DNA from: Schumannella soli
GTDB lineage: Bacteria; Actinomycetota; Actinomycetes; Actinomycetales; Microbacteriaceae
Assembly: GCF_006517435.1 (NCBI RefSeq)
Contig: NZ_VHQG01000002.1
Location: 599,566 to 663,565, forward strand
Direction of reading: 5' to 3'
DNA length: 64,000 bases
Shown: positions 60,372 to 64,000 of the stretch, in pieces
Layout of the letters: every line of letters begins with the position of its first letter
Position numbering within the stretch: the first letter of the stretch is position 1
Notes under the pieces: generated by a model
The model's database searches: none
Told to the model about the DNA's origin: nothing
The model's input: only the letters and a program-made list of their open reading frames with translations
Program-made: the position numbers and the translations under genes

Positions 60372-63300
60372 TCAGTCGAGCTGGAAGGCGCGCTCCACGA
60401 ACTCGGCCTGCTCGGCCGCGCTGCGCTTCGTCGAGCCCGCGGCCGGCGAGGCCGACGCGGGACGCGAGACCACCCGGATGGGGCGGTCGAGCTGCGGGGC
60501 GAGCTCCTGGTTCACGAACGGCCAGGCGCCCTGGTTCTCGGGCTCGTCCTGCACCCACACCAGCTCGGCCGAGGGGTAGCGGGCGATGACCTCGCGCACC
60601 TGCTCGGTCGGCAGCGGGTAGAACTGCTCGAGCCGCACGAAGGCGATCTGGTCGCCCGTCTCGCGCTTCTCCGCCTCGGCGATCAGGTCGTAGTGCAGCT
60701 TGCCGGCGTGCAGCAGCACGCGCTTGACCGCACCGGAATCCTGGATGCGCGCGTCGTCGATCACCGGCTCGAAACGACCCGAGGTGAACGCCGACACGTC
60801 GCTCGTCGCGCCGCGCAGACGCAGCATCGACTTCGGGGTGAAGACGATGAGCGGACGGCGCGGACGGGCGTAGGCCTGACGGCGCAGCAGGTGGAAGTAG
60901 GACGCCGGCGTCGACGGACGCGCGATCGTCATGTTGTCTTCCGCCGCGAGCTGCAGGAAGCGCTCGATGCGCGCCGAGGAGTGGTCGGGTCCCTGGCCCT
61001 CGTAGCCGTGGGGGAGCAGCAGCACGACGCTCGAGCGCTGGTTCCACTTCTGCTCGGCGGCCGAGATGAACTCGTCGATCACCGTCTGGGCTCCGTTGAC
61101 GAAGTCGCCGAACTGCGCCTCCCAGAGCACGAGCGCGTCGGGGCGCTCGACCGAGTAGCCGTACTCGAAGCCGAGGGCCGCGAACTCGCTCAGCAGCGAG
61201 TCGTAGATCCAGAACTTCGCCTGGTTGTCGGCGAGGTTGCCGAGCGGCAGCCACTCCTGGCCGTTCTCGCGGTCGTGGAAGACCGCCTGGCGCGACGAGA
61301 AGGTGCCGCGACGCGCATCCTGGCCGACCAGACGCACCGGGGTGCCCTCGGTCAGCAGCGAGCCGAAGGCGAGCAGCTCGCCGAAGCCCCAGTCGATCCC
61401 GCCCTCGCGCGTCATGGTCTGACGCTTCTTGAGCAGCTGCTGCAGCTTCGGGTGCACCGCGAAGCCCTCGGGCGGGCTGACGTGCGCGTCGCCGATCAGC
61501 TGCACGACGCTCTCGTCGACGGCGGTCGAGGCGGGCTCGCCGGCGCGGTCGACCTCGTTCTGCTGGGCGCCGGGGCGCTCCAGGTCGCGCTCGGCGGCGC
61601 CGTCGCCCGTGATGACCGGCAGGGTGCCGGTCTGGGCGGCGTGCGTCTCGGCGAAGGCGCGCTCGAGGCGGTCCTGGAAGTCCTGGTGCGTCGCCTCGTA
61701 CTCCTCCTGCGTGATGTCGCCGCGACCGATGAGCGCCTCCATGTAGAGGGTGCGGGTCGAGCGCTTCGCCGAGATGAGGTTGTACATGAGCGGCTGCGTC
61801 ATCGACGGGTCGTCGCCCTCGTTGTGACCGCGGCGGCGGTAGCAGACGAGGTCGATGACGACGTCGCGCTTGAACTTCTGCCGGTAGTCGAAGGCGATCT
61901 CCGCGACGCGGATGACGGCCTCGGGGTCGTCGCCGTTCACGTGGAAGATCGGCGCCTGGATGGTCTTCGCCACGTCGGTCGAGTACAGCGAGCTGCGCGC
62001 GTCGAGCGGCGAGGTCGTGAATCCGATCTGGTTGTTGACGACGACGTGCACGGTGCCGCCGGTCTTGTAGGCGCGCAGCTGCGACATCTGCAGGGCCTCG
62101 ACGACGATGCCCTGACCGGCCATCGACGCGTCGCCGTGAACGAGGATCGGCAGGGTCGAGTACTGGCCGTCGCCCTTGCGGTCCTGCTTGGCGCGCACGA
62201 CGCCCTCGAGGACGCCGTCGACGACCTCGAGGTGCGAGGGGTTCGCGGCGAGGTACACGGCGACCTCGGAGCCGTCGGCCGCCGTGAAGGTGCCCTCGGT
62301 GCCGAGGTGGTACTTCACGTCGCCGGAGCCGTGCTGCATCCGCGGGTCCTGGGTGCCCTCGAATTCGCGGAAGATCTGACCGTAGGTCTTGCCCGCGATG
62401 TTGGTGAGCACGTTGAGGCGACCGCGGTGCGCCATGCCGATCGCGACCTCGTCGAGGCCCTCCTCGGCGGCGCCCTGCAGGATCTCGTCGAGCAGCGGGA
62501 TGAGCGACTCGCCGCCCTCGAGGCTGAAGCGCTTCTGGCCGACGTACTTCGTCTGCAGGAAGGTCTCGAAGGCCTCGGCCTCGTTGAGCTTCGACAGCAC
62601 GCGGAGCTGTTCGTCGTGGCCGGGCTTCTCGTAGGGGCGCTCGAGGCGCTCCTGGAACCAGCGACGCTGCTCCGGGTCCTGGATGTGCATGTACTCGACG
62701 CCGACGGTGCGGCAGTACGAGTCGCGCAGCACGCCGAGGATGTCGCGCAGCAGCGCCGAGCGCTTGCCGCCGAATCCACCGGTCACGAACTCGCGATCGA
62801 GGTCCCAGAAGGTCAGCCCGTGCGTCGCGATGTCGAGGTCGGGGTGCGAGCGCTGCTGGTACTCGAGCGGGTCGATGTCGGCCATGAGGTGGCCGCGCAC
62901 GCGGAAGGAGTTGATGAGCTCCTGCACGCGGCTGGTCTTGCCGACGCGCTCGGAGAGGTCGACGTTGATGTCGGCCGCCCAGTGGATCGGGTCGTAGGGG
63001 ATGCGCAGCGCGGCGAAGATCTCCTCGTAGAAGTCGTGCTGGCCGATGAGGCGCTCGTGAACCTTCTTGAGGAACTCGCCCGAGCCGGCGCCCTGGATGA
63101 CGCGGTGGTCGTAGGTCGAGGTCAGCGTGATCGTCTTGCCGATGCCGAGCTCGGCGAGCGTCTTCGGAGCGGAGCCCTGGAACGCGGCCGGGTACTCGAG
63201 GGCGCCGGCGCCGATGATGGCGCCCTGCCCCTTCATCAGTCGCGGCACCGAGTGCTCGGTGCCGATGCCGCCCGGGTTGGTCAGCGAGATCGTGACGCCC

Positions 63301-64000
63301 TGGAAGTCGGCGGCGGTCAGCTTGTTCTTGCGGGCGCGCGAGACGACGTCCTCGTAGGCGGCGATGAACTCGCCGAAGCTCATGGTGTCGGCGCGCTTGA
63401 TGCCGGGCACCATCAGCGCACGGGTGCCGTCGGGCTTCGGCAGGTCGATCGCGATGCCGAGGTTGATGTGCGCCGGGGCGACGACCGAGGGCTTGCCGTC
63501 GACCTCGTCGTAGAAGACGTTCTGACTCGGGAACTCCTCGAGCGCGCGCACCATCGCCCAGGCGATGAGGTGGGTGAAGGAGATCTTGCCGCCGCGGGCG
63601 CGACGCAGGTGGTTGTTGATGACGATGCGGTTGTCGATCATCAGCTTCGCCGGGATGGTGCGCACGCTCGTCGCGGTCGGCACCGTGAGGCTGGCGTCCA
63701 TGTTGGTCGCGATGGTCTTCGCGAGTCCGCGCAGCGGGGTGACGATGTCGGTCGTCTCGGGCTGCTCGGCAGCGGGCGTCGCGGCCGGGGCGTCGGCGGG
63801 GATCGGCTGCGGCTTCGGCTGCGTCGAGGTGGTGCGCGAGATCGGGGTGGTGCCGGTGGTCGGCGCCGGCTCGGCCGCGGGGGCGGCGGTCGGGGCGGGC
63901 TGCGCGGCGGGGGCCGCCGCCGGCGCCGGGGCGGCCTCGGTCTGAGCCGGGGCCGCGCTCTCGCTCACGATCGGGATCGAGGTCGTCGGCGTCGGGTCGG
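60372..64000 (-). CDS. kgd: multifunctional 2-oxoglutarate decarboxylase/dehydrogenase (5' partial)
   Basis: At least 1198 residues visible; the frame is open to the window end and the usual first 40-50 residues (E1 N-terminal helix) are missing, so the start lies outside. Ala/Pro linker, then an E2 acyltransferase-like domain ([21 protein letters not shown]; catalytic [18 protein letters not shown]), then the E1 part: [94 protein letters not shown]. This E2-E1 fusion is the actinobacterial Kgd/OdhA form, serving the TCA cycle and probably controlled by the FHA protein OdhI/GarA. Confidence 0.96.
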   Translation of the reverse strand, partial: DPTPTTSIPIVSESAAPAQTEAAPAPAAAPAAQPAPTAAPAAEPAPTTGTTPISRTTSTQPKPQPIPADAPAATPAAEQPETTDIVTPLRGLAKTIATNMDASLTVPTATSVRTIPAKLMIDNRIVINNHLRRARGGKISFTHLIAWAMVRALEEFPSQNVFYDEVDGKPSVVAPAHINLGIAIDLPKPDGTRALMVPGIKRADTMSFGEFIAAYEDVVSRARKNKLTAADFQGVTISLTNPGGIGTEHSVPRLMKGQGAIIGAGALEYPAAFQGSAPKTLAELGIGKTITLTSTYDHRVIQGAGSGEFLKKVHERLIGQHDFYEEIFAALRIPYDPIHWAADINVDLSERVGKTSRVQELINSFRVRGHLMADIDPLEYQQRSHPDLDIATHGLTFWDLDREFVTGGFGGKRSALLRDILGVLRDSYCRTVGVEYMHIQDPEQRRWFQERLERPYEKPGHDEQLRVLSKLNEAEAFETFLQTKYVGQKRFSLEGGESLIPLLDEILQGAAEEGLDEVAIGMAHRGRLNVLTNIAGKTYGQIFREFEGTQDPRMQHGSGDVKYHLGTEGTFTAADGSEVAVYLAANPSHLEVVDGVLEGVVRAKQDRKGDGQYSTLPILVHGDASMAGQGIVVEALQMSQLRAYKTGGTVHVVVNNQIGFTTSPLDARSSLYSTDVAKTIQAPIFHVNGDDPEAVIRVAEIAFDYRQKFKRDVVIDLVCYRRRGHNEGDDPSMTQPLMYNLISAKRSTRTLYMEALIGRGDITQEEYEATHQDFQDRLERAFAETHAAQTGTLPVITGDGAAERDLERPGAQQNEVDRAGEPASTAVDESVVQLIGDAHVSPPEGFAVHPKLQQLLKKRQTMTREGGIDWGFGELLAFGSLLTEGTPVRLVGQDARRGTFSSRQAVFHDRENGQEWLPLGNLADNQAKFWIYDSLLSEFAALGFEYGYSVERPDALVLWEAQFGDFVNGAQTVIDEFISAAEQKWNQRSSVVLLLPHGYEGQGPDHSSARIERFLQLAAEDNMTIARPSTPASYFHLLRRQAYARPRRPLIVFTPKSMLRLRGATSDVSAFTSGRFEPVIDDARIQDSGAVKRVLLHAGKLHYDLIAEAEKRETGDQIAFVRLEQFYPLPTEQVREVIARYPSAELVWVQDEPENQGAWPFVNQELAPQLDRPIRVVSRPASASPAAGSTKRSAAEQAEFVERAFQLD

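Noticed and set aside
1-64000. CRISPR arrays and insertion sequences
   Set aside because: I saw no regularly spaced identical repeats and no transposase-like product in any frame.

Overview
This 64 kb window comes from a high-GC Actinomycetota chromosome, most likely Micrococcales and probably Microbacteriaceae. The reasons are gene content (DUF3039 protein, prfB/ftsEX/smpB block, E2-E1 fused 2-oxoglutarate decarboxylase, SigH/RsrA-type pair, aroA-rsgA-hisN block) and a promoter style in which TAnnnT -10 boxes end only 6-9 nt before many start codons, as expected for leaderless mRNAs. I cannot name the genus from sequence alone.

Left arm (1-12.1 kb): an ABC-2 type transporter pair (ATPase cut by the window edge), DUF3039 protein, pncB, a tight murI-rph-rdgB-mntR-like run, an Nramp manganese transporter preceded by two perfect regulator palindromes, a DedA protein, a Tat-exported intradiol-dioxygenase-like lipoprotein, tRNA-Leu(UAG), an AlkA-type glycosylase and a small hypothetical gene.

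Centre (12.1-31.5 kb): the tad/cpa pilus operon begins at 12106, but its secretion ATPase gene tadA (cpaF) is split by a 16.3 kb prophage (about 12988-29313). The phage encodes a large serine integrase whose start codon lies about 20 bp from the attL crossover, a RepA-like AAA ATPase followed by an iteron-like GACGGTC array, small zinc proteins, HNH, terminase, portal, a fused protease-capsid protein, connectors, tail tube, tape measure, tail-tip proteins and one accessory gene of unknown function. I see no endolysin, recognisable holin, repressor or tail-assembly chaperones. Removing the element joins the two tadA pieces in frame into a 409-codon ORF. The lysogen should therefore lack a working Tad ATPase, and precise excision would restore it. 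This arrangement resembles known phage regulatory switches and is the main finding.

The rest of the tad locus follows: tadB and tadC directly after attR, then about 5 kb of unrelated genes (lipoprotein, DUF1697, ClC channel, F420-reductase-like, glycerate kinase), then a small prepilin-like gene and three TadE/TadG-like genes at 36.5-38.3 kb. An 18-bp element containing a DnaA-box-like core, CTGTGGACAACTTnCGAC, lies upstream of both tadA and the prepilin gene and ties the two halves together.

Right arm (38.3-64 kb): a J-domain membrane protein, MFS, prfB, a MarR/SDR/hydrolase module sitting between prfB and ftsE, ftsE-ftsX, smpB, LLM oxidoreductase, DHA2 exporter, sulfurtransferase, SIMPL protein, tmRNA (tag ANSKRTDFALAA), aldo/keto reductase, 2OG-Fe(II) oxygenase, hisN-type phosphatase, rsgA, aroA, a SigH-like sigma factor with its zinc anti-sigma factor, a TPR membrane protein paired with an AAA+ ATPase, and the large 2-oxoglutarate decarboxylase gene running off the window end.
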